This document shows positions 27,742-37,404 of a stretch of DNA of 41,749 nucleotides, one piece after another. Under the pieces are notes generated by a model, which was given only the letters and a program-made list of their open reading frames with translations, ran no database searches and was not told the origin of the DNA. The position numbers were made by a program, and so were the translations under genes. How positions within the stretch are numbered: the first letter of the stretch is position 1; each line of letters starts with the position of its first letter. The DNA comes from Rhodocyclaceae bacterium (GTDB lineage: Bacteria > Pseudomonadota > Gammaproteobacteria > Burkholderiales > Rhodocyclaceae), in contig JAOADW010000014.1 of assembly GCA_026417115.1 (NCBI GenBank), positions 1 through 41,749 of the forward strand, read 5' to 3'.

Positions 27742-28704
27742 ATGTTCGGTTTCTTGAAATCCTCCTTGCCGGCCGAAGGCGAGCAGACGCCCACGCGTTC
27801 CTGGGCCGAGCGCTTGAAAGCCGGGCTTGCGCGCACGCGCGCGGTCATCGCGGCGCCGCTTGCGAGCCTTTTCACACGTGCGAAGATCGATGATGAGCTT
27901 CTCGACGAGCTCGAGTCGACGCTGATCGCCGCCGACTGCGGCGTGGCGGCGACGCAGGGGCTACTCGATGAGTTGAAGGCGCGCGTCAAAAAAGACAAGA
28001 TCAGCGAACCTGCGGCCTTGAAGGGCGTGCTCGTCGACTTGCTCGCGCAAGCCTTGACGCCCCTCGAAGCGCCGCTCTTCCTCGATCCCGCGCATCGCCC
28101 GTTCGTGCTCATGGTGGCGGGCGTCAACGGGGCGGGCAAGACCACGACCATCGGCAAACTCGCACATCGCTTTCGCGGGGAAGGAAAAAGCGTCGTGCTG
28201 GCCGCTGGCGATACCTTTCGCGCCGCGGCGCGCGAGCAGCTGATCGCTTGGGGCCGCCGCATCGACGTGCCGGTGATCAGCCAAGAGGGAGGCGATCCCG
28301 GCGCGGTGGTGTTCGACGCCATCGCGTCTGCGAAGGCGAAAGGGGTAGATGTCGTGATCGCCGATACCGCCGGCCGGCTGCCGACCCAACTGCATTTGAT
28401 GGAAGAAATCGCCAAGGTGCGGCGCGTGATCCAGAAAGCCGAGCCATCCGCGCCGCATGAAGTGCTGTTGGTGCTCGACGCCACGATCGGACAGAACGCC
28501 ATCCAACAGGTGCAGGCGTTCGACAAGGCGATCGGCGTCACCGGCCTGGTCGTCACGAAACTCGACGGCACTGCCAAAGGCGGCGTGCTCGCGGCGATCG
28601 CGCGCGTGTGTCCGAAGCCCGTGCGCTTCATCGGCGTGGGCGAAGCGCTCGAGGATCTGCAACCGTTTTCCGCGCGCGCCTTCGCCGAAGCGCTGTTCGC
28701 TTAG
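27742..28704 (+). CDS. ftsY: signal recognition particle receptor FtsY
   Basis: 320 aa. A short N-terminal stretch with an amphipathic helix is followed by the NG domain: GVNGAGKTTTIGKLA (G1, about residues 127-141), DTAGRLPTQLHLMEEI (G3) and TKLDGTAKGG (G4/G5). It docks ribosome-SRP complexes at the SecYEG translocon. The long acidic A domain of E. coli FtsY is missing, which is normal for many other bacteria. In the gap to the M16 gene, TAGAAT at 27696-27701 is a fair -10 box, but no good -35 accompanies it. Only 19 bases separate it from ftsX; ftsE, usually in between, is not there. Confidence 0.95.
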   Translation: MFGFLKSSLPAEGEQTPTRSWAERLKAGLARTRAVIAAPLASLFTRAKIDDELLDELESTLIAADCGVAATQGLLDELKARVKKDKISEPAALKGVLVDLLAQALTPLEAPLFLDPAHRPFVLMVAGVNGAGKTTTIGKLAHRFRGEGKSVVLAAGDTFRAAAREQLIAWGRRIDVPVISQEGGDPGAVVFDAIASAKAKGVDVVIADTAGRLPTQLHLMEEIAKVRRVIQKAEPSAPHEVLLVLDATIGQNAIQQVQAFDKAIGVTGLVVTKLDGTAKGGVLAAIARVCPKPVRFIGVGEALEDLQPFSARAFAEALFA

Positions 28705-28723
28705 GTCCGCATCGAGCGAGGAA

Positions 28724-29602
28724 ATGCGCGTAACGAGCAACCCGCGGCTTTTTCAGACGCAAGCGTTCAAAGAGACGCTCGCCGCATGCCTGGCGCAACC
28801 AGGTCGATGGGTGTGGTCGGCATTGGGCCTGGGTCTTTTGCTGGCCGTGGGATTCGTGTTCGTCCGTCTCTGGCTCGTTGGCGCCGCGCTTACAGAGCGT
28901 CTGAGGGAAACGCCGGTGCTCACGGTGATGATCTCGCCGGCGCTCGAGCGCAGCCATCTCGAGGCCTGGAAAAAAGAGCTTGCGGGCAATCCCGCGGTGG
29001 CGCGCATCGATATTGTCACGCGCGAGCAAACGCTCATGCGTTACCGGCAAAGCCCGGGGCATGCCGAGGCGCTTGCTCTGCTCGTCGAGAACCCCTTTGC
29101 GGATGCCTTGCTGATCGCCTTGAAGACCCCTGACCCCGCGCTCATCGAAACACTGCGCGAGCAGTGGTCTCGGCGCGAAGGGGTGCTCCAGGTGCGCGCC
29201 GAGGTCGAATGGGCGCGCGCGCTCACGGTCTGGCGCGCGGCGATCCAGGCGCTCGCCTCCTTTCTATCGCTAGCGCTGGCTTTGATCTTCCTGGCAGCGC
29301 TCATGATGGCGACGCGGCTTCTCATCGTCGCCGTGGGGACCGTGTCGAGCGGCCCGCCTGCGCCCATGCGTAATCACCTGATCTGGCAGGGCGCCTTTTT
29401 GGGAGGGGTCATCGGCGTGCTCGGCGCAGCGTGCCATGGCGTGATGGCCTTTTTCCTCGAACCCCACGGGAAGGCGATCTTTTCCTTGTTCGAGCTTGAC
29501 GCCTGGCCGCGCTTTGCGCCGCTTCTCGAGCTTGCCTTCTTTGCCTTGCCTGTGCCGTTGTTGGCAGGCTTGTGTGCGCTCATGGCCCGACGCGCTCATT
29601 GA
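28724..29602 (+). CDS. ftsX: FtsX-like cell division permease, divergent and without FtsE
   Basis: 292 aa; ATG at 28724 preceded by GAGGAA. Four helices are predicted (about residues 30-52, 174-203, 220-244, 266-288) with a periplasmic domain between the first two, including VLTVMISPALERSHLEAWKK and NPFADALLIALK, as in FtsX. FtsX normally works with the ATPase FtsE to activate amidases through EnvC during septation. The cytoplasmic loop between helices 2 and 3, which in typical FtsX has a V(M/Q)KL(V/I)GAT coupling helix, reads VGTVSSGPPAPMRNHLIWQG and lacks it. Since ftsE is also absent from its usual place, this copy may be uncoupled from FtsE. rpoH follows, as in the standard ftsYEX-rpoH order. 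Confidence 0.85.
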   Translation: MRVTSNPRLFQTQAFKETLAACLAQPGRWVWSALGLGLLLAVGFVFVRLWLVGAALTERLRETPVLTVMISPALERSHLEAWKKELAGNPAVARIDIVTREQTLMRYRQSPGHAEALALLVENPFADALLIALKTPDPALIETLREQWSRREGVLQVRAEVEWARALTVWRAAIQALASFLSLALALIFLAALMMATRLLIVAVGTVSSGPPAPMRNHLIWQGAFLGGVIGVLGAACHGVMAFFLEPHGKAIFSLFELDAWPRFAPLLELAFFALPVPLLAGLCALMARRAH

Positions 29603-29683
29603 AACCGCCTATGCAGCCCATAGGAAAGAAAAAACCGGACGCGACAAAAACATAGTAAATTACTCAGGAACTAATTGCGACGA

Positions 29684-29710
29684 TTAGCACTCTCACGCAA
29701 AGAGTGCTAA
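29684..29710. promoter_or_regulatory. CIRCE operator (HrcA site) upstream of rpoH
   Basis: TTAGCACTC (29684-29692), nine spacer bases, then GAGTGCTAA (29702-29710): a perfect match to the CIRCE consensus TTAGCACTC-N9-GAGTGCTAA. It ends 40 bases before the rpoH start. CIRCE is bound by the repressor HrcA, itself folded by GroEL, so rpoH is expected to be derepressed on heat shock. hrcA is not in the window. No confident -35/-10 pair could be picked around it. Confidence 0.95.
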
Positions 29711-29737
29711 TCTATTTATCGGTATGAATTCCCAGAA

Positions 29738-29743
29738 AGGAGG
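29738..29743 (+). promoter_or_regulatory. rpoH: strong ribosome binding site of rpoH
   Basis: AGGAGG lies seven bases before the ATG at 29751 and decides that start. The in-frame ATG at 29724 lies upstream of it and has no such site. Confidence 0.85.
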
Positions 29744-29750
29744 ATCAGCG

Positions 29751-30653
<903 letters not shown>

Positions 30654-30663
30654 CGCCGCGGAC

Positions 30664-30843
30664 TCAGCCGGCATAGTGCCAGGCGGCGACGAGGGTTACG
30701 ACGCCCAGGAGGACGAGCGCAATGCGCAACATCAGCACGCGCAGGCGCCCGCCCTGTCTGGGCGGCAGGACGGGCGCCCGCGGCGCAAGGAGGCTTGCGA
30801 GCACGATCAGCAGCAGAAGGACGAGGACGATTTTCAGGAACAC
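30664..30843 (-). CDS. small two-helix membrane protein (DUF2909-like)
   Basis: 59 aa starting at a GTG (30843) that overlaps the mpl stop by ten bases, so coupled translation is likely. The sequence is FLKIVLVLLLLIVLASLL, a short Pro/Arg/Gly-rich loop (PRAPVLPPRQGGRLR), then LMLRIALVLLGVVTLVAAWH and a short tail. Two hydrophobic helices with an Arg-rich cytoplasmic-type loop resemble the DUF2909 twin-helix family of proteobacteria, of unknown function. It lies between rpoH (convergent, ten bases away) and mpl. It is too short to be sure of; the absence of any other gene in this gap and the clean membrane pattern favour it. Confidence 0.6.
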   Translation of the reverse strand: MFLKIVLVLLLLIVLASLLAPRAPVLPPRQGGRLRVLMLRIALVLLGVVTLVAAWHYAG

Positions 30844-32198
30844 GCGCGCGCCTTTTCGCCGAGAGCGACGAGCAGTTTGTCATGGATGCCGCCAAACGCG
30901 CCATTGCTCATGACGAGCACATGGTCGCCGCGGCGCGCAGAGGCTGCGATGTGTGCGACGAGCTTTTCGAAGTCGGCGCTCACGAAGGCTTTCTCGCCGA
31001 GCGGAGCAAGCGCTGCCTCTGCATCCCAGCCGAGGTTTGCGGCATAGCAGAAGACTTGGTCGGCGTCGGTGAGGCTCGGCGCGAGTCGATCTTTGAGGGC
31101 GCCTAGTTTCATCGTATTCGAGCGCGGCTCGAGCACGGCCAGGATCCTCGCCGTACCCACCTTGCCGCGCAAAGCGGCGATGGTTTCCGCGATGGCCGTC
31201 GGATGATGGGCGAAGTCGTCATAGACGGTGACACCCGCGACGACGCCGCGCACCTCGAGGCGACGTTTGACATGCTGGAAGCGCGACAACGCCGCCAAGC
31301 CCGTTTCGAGCGGCACGCCCGCGTGACGCGCAGCCAGCAGCGCCGCGAGCGCATTGTTGGCGTTGTGCTGGCCCAAGAGCGCCCACTGCGTCTTGCCTAC
31401 GACCGCTTTGCCGGAGAGAATCGTGAGCGTGCCGCAAGCGTCGTCATGGTATGCATGCCAGCCTTCGGGGTCGTTGAAGCGCAGAACGGGCGTCCAGCAG
31501 CCGCGGGCCAATACGCGCGCGAGCGCCGGCTCGCCCGCATTCGCGAGGATCAGGCCTTGGCGCGGGAGAGTACGCACGAGATGGTGAAATTGCGTCTCGA
31601 TCGCAGCAAGATCTGGAAAGATGTCTGCATGATCGTATTCGAGGTTGTTGAGGATCGCAGTGCGCGGGCGGTAATGGACGAATTTCGAGCGCTTGTCGCA
31701 AAAGGCGGTATCGTATTCATCGGCTTCCACCACGAAGAAAGGCGAAGCGGAATGGCGTGCGGAAACGCCGAAATTTTTCGCGACCCCCCCGATCAAAAAG
31801 CCGGGGGCAAGCCCCGCTTCTTCGAGGATCCAAGCGAGCATCGCCGTCGTCGTCGTTTTGCCATGCGTGCCCGCAACCGCCAAGGTCCACTTGCCGGGCA
31901 AGATGTGTTCGGCAAGCCACTGCGGGCCTGAAACATAGGGCAGCCCGCGATCGAGGATTTCTTCGAGCAGGGGGTTGCCGCGCGAGATGGCGTTGCCAAT
32001 GATCCAGAGATCGGGAGAAAGCTGCACCTGATCGGGCGTATATCCCTCGTAGGATTCGATGCCCGCGTCGCGAAGCTGGTCGGACATCGGCGGGTAGACA
32101 TGGGCGTCGCATCCCGTGACGCGGTGGCCTGCGGCGCGTGCGATGAGCGCGATGCCTCCCATGAAGGTGCCACAAATGCCAAGGATATGGATGTGCAT
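30834..32198 (-). CDS. mpl: UDP-N-acetylmuramate:L-Ala-gamma-D-Glu-meso-DAP ligase
   Basis: 454 aa Mur ligase that re-attaches the recycled murein tripeptide to UDP-MurNAc. The N-terminal MHIHILGICGTFMGGIALIA is the UDP-binding domain of Mpl, GTHGKTTTTAMLAWIL is the ATP loop, and EADEYDTAFCDKRSKF and LNNLEYDHADIF are typical Mpl segments. YDDFAHHPTAI is conserved in the central and C-terminal domains. The gene is divergent from the unknown gene at 32267 (68 bases between), in which GATAAT at 32228-32233 is a possible -10 box for the plus strand. Confidence 0.95.
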   Translation of the reverse strand: MHIHILGICGTFMGGIALIARAAGHRVTGCDAHVYPPMSDQLRDAGIESYEGYTPDQVQLSPDLWIIGNAISRGNPLLEEILDRGLPYVSGPQWLAEHILPGKWTLAVAGTHGKTTTTAMLAWILEEAGLAPGFLIGGVAKNFGVSARHSASPFFVVEADEYDTAFCDKRSKFVHYRPRTAILNNLEYDHADIFPDLAAIETQFHHLVRTLPRQGLILANAGEPALARVLARGCWTPVLRFNDPEGWHAYHDDACGTLTILSGKAVVGKTQWALLGQHNANNALAALLAARHAGVPLETGLAALSRFQHVKRRLEVRGVVAGVTVYDDFAHHPTAIAETIAALRGKVGTARILAVLEPRSNTMKLGALKDRLAPSLTDADQVFCYAANLGWDAEAALAPLGEKAFVSADFEKLVAHIAASARRGDHVLVMSNGAFGGIHDKLLVALGEKARACS

Positions 32199-32266
32199 GG
32201 TGGAAGTCAGAAAGGATCAGAATCGGGGATAATGCGGCATGCAGCCCCCGCTGCGAATGTTACTGA

Positions 32267-32899
32267 ATGACTGAAACGCCGACTGCGCCGCTTGCGATGC
32301 CTCGCCATTTCTTTCGTCAGCCCCACGCTCGCGCCGAATTGGTGCAACTCGCCGCCCGTCTGATCGCCGAGGAAGGGCTCGAATATGGGCTGGCCAAGCG
32401 CAAAGCGGCGCGCCAGCTCGGGCTCCCCGCGAATTTCCCCTTGCCCGCCAATGCCGAGGTGGAAGCCGCCGTGCGCGATTATCAAGCGCTTTATCAGGAA
32501 GAGGAACATGCCGAACGCCTGCGTTGGCTACGGACTCAAGCAGTCACGCTCATGCGCTTGCTCTCGCCTTTCTCGCCGTGGCTGACCGGCGCCGTCCTGG
32601 AAGGCACGGCGGGTCGTTTCGGGCGCATCGAAATCCTGCTTTATCCCGATAGCGCGAAGGACGTCGAAATCTTCCTCCTCGATCGGCGCATCCCCTTCCA
32701 CCATGGCCGGCCACGGCAGGAAAGCCAGGAAGCCGTCTATGTGCTCGACGACGAGGACTTCCCGGCCGATTTGCTGATCGAGGCGCCCAATCGCGAACGC
32801 ATGGCGGCCAGGTATGCCGATGGCCGCCCGCGCGCGCGTGCGCGGCTGGCGGCGGTGGAGGCTCTCCTCGCCGCGGAGGGCGAAGTAGACAATCCGTAG
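32267..32899 (+). CDS. conserved hypothetical protein, possibly nucleotidyltransferase-like
   Basis: 210 aa, not firmly recognised. It is soluble with no signal peptide. Residues 15-90 are helical ([31 protein letters not shown]). After that comes [20 protein letters not shown] followed by [14 protein letters not shown], which loosely resembles the GS...D-x-D strand pattern of nucleotidyltransferases but lacks a clear G[SG] plus Asp pair. Last, a segment [19 protein letters not shown]. Its position between mpl and aroQ suggests a housekeeping gene of this lineage; function is not assignable. Confidence 0.7.
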   Translation: MTETPTAPLAMPRHFFRQPHARAELVQLAARLIAEEGLEYGLAKRKAARQLGLPANFPLPANAEVEAAVRDYQALYQEEEHAERLRWLRTQAVTLMRLLSPFSPWLTGAVLEGTAGRFGRIEILLYPDSAKDVEIFLLDRRIPFHHGRPRQESQEAVYVLDDEDFPADLLIEAPNRERMAARYADGRPRARARLAAVEALLAAEGEVDNP

Positions 32900-32922
32900 C
32901 GATTTGCGCGAAACTTACATCC

Positions 32923-33420
32923 ATGTCGAAGCGAACGAAAGAGAACAATCCCGACCCGGGCGGCCGCAAGCAAAGCGCCAAGCCCCGTATCTTGGTGCTG
33001 CATGGGCCGAATCTGAATCTTTTGGGCCGGCGAGAGCCGGAAATCTATGGTCGCGTGACGCTCGCCGACATCCACCGCATGATGGAAGAGCGGGCGCTTT
33101 CCGCCGGCGTGAGGATCGAAAGCTTCCAGAGCAATGCCGAAGGAGAGCTCATCGATCGCATTCAAGCGGCGGCTGCCGAGGGCATCGAATTCATCATCAT
33201 CAACCCGGCGGGCTACACGCATACGAGCGTGGCGATGCGGGATGCACTCGCCGCCGTCGACATCCCATATATCGAGGTGCATCTGTCCAACATCCACGCG
33301 CGCGAGCCGTTCCGACGGCATTCGTATTTTTCCGATCGCGCAGTCGGCGTGATTGCCGGCTTCGGCGCACAGAGCTATCTCTTGGCGCTGGAAGCGGCGC
33401 TGTCCCGCCTGTCTTCGTAA
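32923..33420 (+). CDS. aroQ: type II 3-dehydroquinate dehydratase
   Basis: 165 aa. Third step of the shikimate pathway. [20 protein letters not shown] contains the catalytic Tyr/Arg loop, [14 protein letters not shown] the next block, [17 protein letters not shown] and [19 protein letters not shown] the active-site His and substrate-binding residues. The first 22 residues (Lys/Arg/Pro-rich) are extra compared with most family members. It precedes accB, a neighbour it has in many proteobacteria. Confidence 0.95.
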   Translation: MSKRTKENNPDPGGRKQSAKPRILVLHGPNLNLLGRREPEIYGRVTLADIHRMMEERALSAGVRIESFQSNAEGELIDRIQAAAAEGIEFIIINPAGYTHTSVAMRDALAAVDIPYIEVHLSNIHAREPFRRHSYFSDRAVGVIAGFGAQSYLLALEAALSRLSS

Positions 33421-33490
33421 CCGCGTTCCTTTTCATTTCGCGGAGGGACGCTCGTCATTTTCGGCCTAGCGCCGGATCAGGGAGAACGCG

Positions 33491-33952
33491 ATGGATTTGA
33501 GAAAACTGAAGACGCTGATCGATCTCGTCCAGCACTCGGGCATCAGCGAGTTGGAGATCTGCGAAGGGGAGGAGAGAATCCGCATCGCAAAACACCTGCA
33601 TGTGCAGCCCGCCACCACGGTGGTCAACATGCCAGCCGCTGCCATGCCGATGGCGGCCCCGATCGCATCCCCCGAGGCCAAGACCGTGGAGGCGCCCGCG
33701 GCCGCCCAGGAGCCTGAAGGCCACCTGATCCGCGCGCCGATGGTCGGCACCTTCTACCGCGCCGGCTCGCCCGGCGCGCCAGCCTTCGTCGAGATCGGCC
33801 AGGCGGTCAAGAAAGGCGATACGCTCTGCATCATCGAAGCGATGAAGCTGATGAACGAGATCGAATCCGACGTCGATGGCGTGGTGAAGGCGATCCTGGT
33901 GGAGAACGGACAGCCCGTCGAGTACGATCAACCGCTGTTCGTGATCGGGTAA
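33491..33952 (+). CDS. accB: biotin carboxyl carrier protein of acetyl-CoA carboxylase
   Basis: 153 aa. The N-terminal [20 protein letters not shown] is the AccB helix region, followed by an Ala/Pro-rich linker and the biotinyl domain with EAMKLMNEI, where Lys119 carries biotin. [20 protein letters not shown] includes the thumb of the domain. GGGAGAAC-type ribosome site precedes the ATG. It is three bases from accC, the standard accBC operon that starts fatty acid synthesis. Confidence 0.96.
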   Translation: MDLRKLKTLIDLVQHSGISELEICEGEERIRIAKHLHVQPATTVVNMPAAAMPMAAPIASPEAKTVEAPAAAQEPEGHLIRAPMVGTFYRAGSPGAPAFVEIGQAVKKGDTLCIIEAMKLMNEIESDVDGVVKAILVENGQPVEYDQPLFVIG

Positions 33953-33955
33953 GCC

Positions 33956-35323
33956 ATGGCCTTGTTCGAGAAAGTCTTGATCGCGAACCGCGGTGAGATC
34001 GCCTTGCGCGTCCTACGCGCCTGTCGCGAGCTCGGCATTCGCACGGTGGCCGTGCATTCCACAGCTGACGCCGAAGCGAAATACGTGAAGCTCGCGGACG
34101 AATCGGTCTGCATCGGCCCGCCGCCGTCTTCCCAGAGCTATCTCAACATTCCCGCGATCATCTCGGCAGCCGAGGTCACCGATGCGGAAGCCATCCATCC
34201 CGGCTATGGCTTCCTCTCCGAGAACGCCGACTTCGCCGAGCGCGTCGAAAAATCCGGTTTCGTGTTCATCGGCCCGGCGCCCGAGACCATCCGCCTGATG
34301 GGCGACAAGGTCTCCGCCAAGGAAGCAATGAAAGCCGCGGGCGTTCCTTGCGTGCCGGGTTCCGACGGCGCCCTGCCCGAAGATCCCCGCGAAATCGTGC
34401 GCATCGCGCGCGCCGTTGGCTACCCCGTGATCATCAAGGCTGCCGGCGGCGGGGGAGGACGGGGCATGCGGGTCGTGCATACCGAGGCGGCGCTCATCAA
34501 CGCCGTCAATATGACGCGCGCGGAAGCGCAGGCCGCTTTCGGCAACCCCGCCGTCTATCTGGAAAAGTTCCTCGAAAATCCCCGCCACATCGAAATCCAG
34601 GTGCTTGCCGACCAATATCGCAACGCCGTCTGGCTGTCCGAGCGTGATTGCTCGATGCAGCGGCGGCACCAGAAGATCATCGAGGAAGCGCCGGCGCCGG
34701 GCATTTCCCGCCGACTCATCGCGCGTATTGGCGAGCGCTGCGCCGAGGCGTGTCGGCGCATCGGCTATCGCGGCGCGGGCACCTTCGAATTCCTCTACGA
34801 AAACGGCGAGTTCTACTTCATCGAAATGAATACGCGCGTGCAGGTCGAGCATCCGGTCACCGAACTCGTCACCGGCATCGACATCGTGCAGGCGCAAATT
34901 CGCATCGCCGCCGGCGAAAAGCTCTGGTTTCGCCAAAGCGACGTGCAAATCCGCGGGCACGCGCTCGAATGCCGCATCTGCGCCGAAGATCCCTATAAGT
35001 TCACCCCATCTCCCGGCAAAATCACCAATTGGCATGCGCCCGGCGGCCCCGGGGTGCGCGTCGATTCGCACGTCTATACCGGCTATACGGTGCCTCCGCA
35101 TTACGACTCGATGATCGCGAAATTGCTCACTTACGGCGAAAGCCGCGAACAAGCCATCCGCCGCATGCGCATCGCCTTGTCCGAGACCATGGTCGAGGGG
35201 ATCAAGACCAACATCCCCTTGCACCAAGAGCTGATGCTCGATGAACGCTTCATCAAGGGCGGCACGAGCATCCATTACCTCGAACAAAAGCTCGCGGCGC
35301 GCGAGGAGGTCCAACACGGGTGA
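33956..35323 (+). CDS. accC: biotin carboxylase of acetyl-CoA carboxylase
   Basis: 455 aa ATP-grasp enzyme that carboxylates the biotin on AccB. Signatures are [35 protein letters not shown] (glycine-rich ATP lid), [24 protein letters not shown] block ([19 protein letters not shown] here) and [14 protein letters not shown] (catalytic). Its TGA overlaps the GTG of prmA, so the three genes accB-accC-prmA form one unit, an order common in betaproteobacteria. Confidence 0.97.
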   Translation: MALFEKVLIANRGEIALRVLRACRELGIRTVAVHSTADAEAKYVKLADESVCIGPPPSSQSYLNIPAIISAAEVTDAEAIHPGYGFLSENADFAERVEKSGFVFIGPAPETIRLMGDKVSAKEAMKAAGVPCVPGSDGALPEDPREIVRIARAVGYPVIIKAAGGGGGRGMRVVHTEAALINAVNMTRAEAQAAFGNPAVYLEKFLENPRHIEIQVLADQYRNAVWLSERDCSMQRRHQKIIEEAPAPGISRRLIARIGERCAEACRRIGYRGAGTFEFLYENGEFYFIEMNTRVQVEHPVTELVTGIDIVQAQIRIAAGEKLWFRQSDVQIRGHALECRICAEDPYKFTPSPGKITNWHAPGGPGVRVDSHVYTGYTVPPHYDSMIAKLLTYGESREQAIRRMRIALSETMVEGIKTNIPLHQELMLDERFIKGGTSIHYLEQKLAAREEVQHG

Positions 35324-36213
35324 GCTTGCGCGAGGTCGTCGTCGAAATCGATGCAGACAAGGCCGAAGCGCTCGCCATGGCCTTCGAAGAGGCGGGCGCG
35401 CTCTCGGTGAGCTGGGAGGATGCCGACGCCGGCACGGAACGTGAGATTCCTCAGTTCGCCGAGCCCGATGCGCCTCTTTTCGCGCTCTGGCCGCGCTGTC
35501 GTCTGACGGCGCTGTTTGCCCAAGACGGCGAGCTGGAAGCCCGCATTCGTGCAGCCTTGCGGACTTCGGGCCTGCCCGCCGAGCACGCGTGCAGCGTGCG
35601 CGAATTGTCGGAGACCGACTGGGTGCGCGCGACACAAGCGCAGTTCTCTCCGATCGCCATCGCCGCTGGCCGGCTGTGGATCGTCCCCTCCTGGTGCGAG
35701 CCGCCGGATCCCCAGGCGCCGTATCTCGTGCTCGACCCGGGGCTTGCCTTCGGCACCGGCTCCCACCCCACCACGCGCCTCTGCCTTGCATGGCTTCTCG
35801 AGGAGATGCAGCCGGACATGAGCCTGCTCGACTATGGCACGGGTTCCGGCATCCTCGCGATCGCGGCGAAGAAGCTGGGCGCCGGCACGGTCGTCGGCGT
35901 CGATATCGATGAGGTCGCTCTCGAGACGGCGCAGCGCAATGCCGAACGCAATGGGGTGGCCATCGCTTGGCTCCATTCGTCCGCGCCGATTACGCAAACA
36001 TTCGAGCGCGTGGTCGCCAACATCCTGACCAACCCTTTGAAGCTTTTGGCGCCCGCGCTCGCCGCGCGCTTGAAACCTGGCGGCCGGCTTGCGCTTTCCG
36101 GCGTGCTGGAAACGCAGGCCGACGACGTAATCGCCGCCTATGCCCCCTATCTGTCGCTTGGCATTGGCGCGGTCGAAGAAGGCTGGGTGCGGCTTGAAGG
36201 CGAGAAACGCTGA
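35320..36213 (+). CDS. prmA: ribosomal protein L11 methyltransferase
   Basis: 297 aa from a GTG that overlaps the accC stop (GTGA). The N-terminal 95 residues are the L11-recognition domain; the catalytic part has [19 protein letters not shown], the SAM loop [19 protein letters not shown] and [15 protein letters not shown] (the PrmA N-P-L motif). PrmA trimethylates several amino groups of L11. The usual DxGCGSG loop reads DYGTGSG here, a mild change. Confidence 0.95.
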   Translation: MSLREVVVEIDADKAEALAMAFEEAGALSVSWEDADAGTEREIPQFAEPDAPLFALWPRCRLTALFAQDGELEARIRAALRTSGLPAEHACSVRELSETDWVRATQAQFSPIAIAAGRLWIVPSWCEPPDPQAPYLVLDPGLAFGTGSHPTTRLCLAWLLEEMQPDMSLLDYGTGSGILAIAAKKLGAGTVVGVDIDEVALETAQRNAERNGVAIAWLHSSAPITQTFERVVANILTNPLKLLAPALAARLKPGGRLALSGVLETQADDVIAAYAPYLSLGIGAVEEGWVRLEGEKR

Positions 36214-37371
36214 ATGCGCACGCGTTGTCCTCACTGCCAGACGGTTTTTCGCATCACGGCCGAGCAGCTGCGGGCGCGCGCAGGGCGCGTGCGTTGCGGG
36301 CGTTGTCGGCAGGTCTTCGATGCGTTGGCAAACCTCAGCGACGCGCCCTTCGAGGGCTTTGCCGAGCGGGCTTTTTCGCCCGCCGTGTCGCTCCCTCCCC
36401 AGGCGCCACGCCCCGCAATGACGACGCACGATGAGGCCTTGTCCTCCGAGCCTGCGGCTTCTGCGGGCCTGCAAAGCCCCCTCGCGGCGCCGGCGGCCTT
36501 GGAAACTCCTGCCGCCCAGCCCGCGAAAGAAACAAGCGGCGCCCCGTGCGCTTGGGCAAGAGAAAAGGACGAAGGCCGCGGAAAGGCGCCTGCTCAGCCG
36601 AGAGCCGAGGAAGAGGCCGCGAGCTCTCTTCCCCCTCGAGAAGACGACGGACATCCGGCTCGTTACGGGCCTGCCGCCGAGAGCACACCCGCCGAAAGTG
36701 CACCCGCCGAAAGTGCGCCTGCGGAAAACGCCTTTTCGCCTGCTCCTTCTCCCCTCGCTGCCCGGGAGCCGACGAAGGAAAACGGCGCCGGCGCTCCCCT
36801 GTCCGCCCAGGAACCAGACGCCGCGCCGCACGGCGCGGACGAAGGAAATGCGGAACTTGCGCGGCCTGACATGGGTGCGGCGGAAAAACCGGCGCCCCCC
36901 CCTCGGCGCTGGCCGTGGCTGCTGGCGAGCATTTTCCTTTTGCTGCTGGCGCTACTGCAAACGGCCTATTACCTGCGCGTCGAGCTCGCCGCTCATGTGC
37001 CCATCATGCGCGAGTTTTGGCTCGCCGTCTGTCGGGAGATCGGCTGCGAGCTGCCGTTTCCCCGCAAGCCGGACGCGCTCAAACTGCTGCATACCGAGCT
37101 TGCGCCGTTCGGCGAGAAGCGTTATGAGCTCATCGCAAGCCTCCGCAATGCGGCGTCATACGCCATCGCGTATCCCCACCTCGAACTCACGCTCACCGAC
37201 ACGCGCGACGGAGTGCTTGCGCGCAAGGTGTTCTCGCCGCGCGAGTGGCTCCCTTCTGAGCGTGAGCCCTCGCAAGGCTTCGCCGCCGGCGACGAATTCG
37301 AATTTCGCCTCGTCTTCGAAGCGCAGGATCTCGCCGCCGCCGGCTACCGGCTTTATCTCTTCTACCCTTGA
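36214..37371 (+). CDS. zinc-ribbon membrane protein (MJ0042/DUF3426)
   Basis: 385 aa. Residues 1-36 are a zinc ribbon with Cys5, Cys8, Cys28 and Cys31 (RCPHCQTVF; RVRCGRCRQVF). A Pro/Ala/Glu-rich unstructured linker of nearly 200 residues follows, containing a small in-frame 15-bp repeat. A single membrane helix (WPWLLASIFLLLLALLQTAY, about residues 233-255) leads into a periplasmic DUF3426 domain. Function is not known; the layout suggests a cytoplasmic zinc ribbon tied to a periplasmic domain. It directly follows prmA with no gap, the usual position. Confidence 0.88.
   Translation: MRTRCPHCQTVFRITAEQLRARAGRVRCGRCRQVFDALANLSDAPFEGFAERAFSPAVSLPPQAPRPAMTTHDEALSSEPAASAGLQSPLAAPAALETPAAQPAKETSGAPCAWAREKDEGRGKAPAQPRAEEEAASSLPPREDDGHPARYGPAAESTPAESAPAESAPAENAFSPAPSPLAAREPTKENGAGAPLSAQEPDAAPHGADEGNAELARPDMGAAEKPAPPPRRWPWLLASIFLLLLALLQTAYYLRVELAAHVPIMREFWLAVCREIGCELPFPRKPDALKLLHTELAPFGEKRYELIASLRNAASYAIAYPHLELTLTDTRDGVLARKVFSPREWLPSEREPSQGFAAGDEFEFRLVFEAQDLAAAGYRLYLFYP
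36686..36730 (+). repeat. 15-bp in-frame tandem repeat
   Basis: CACCCGCCGAAAGTG occurs at 36686-36700 and 36701-36715 and in diverged form at 36716-36730. It encodes repeated APAES units in the linker of the zinc-ribbon protein. Confidence 0.8.
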
Positions 37372-37404
37372 ACGAAACCTTTACTATCCATCCATCTTCC
37401 TGCC

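Noticed and set aside
29641..29683. Sigma-70 promoter for rpoH
   Set aside because: Candidate boxes (TTGCGA at 29675, TAAATT at 29656) have no partner at proper spacing; not reported as a feature.
34013..35791. 592-residue open frame opposite accC and prmA
   Set aside because: Shadow of two certain genes on the plus strand; composition is typical of antisense reading in GC-rich DNA.
35275..36831. 518-residue Arg/Gly-rich open frame on the minus strand
   Set aside because: Antisense to prmA and the zinc-ribbon gene, both with clear domains.
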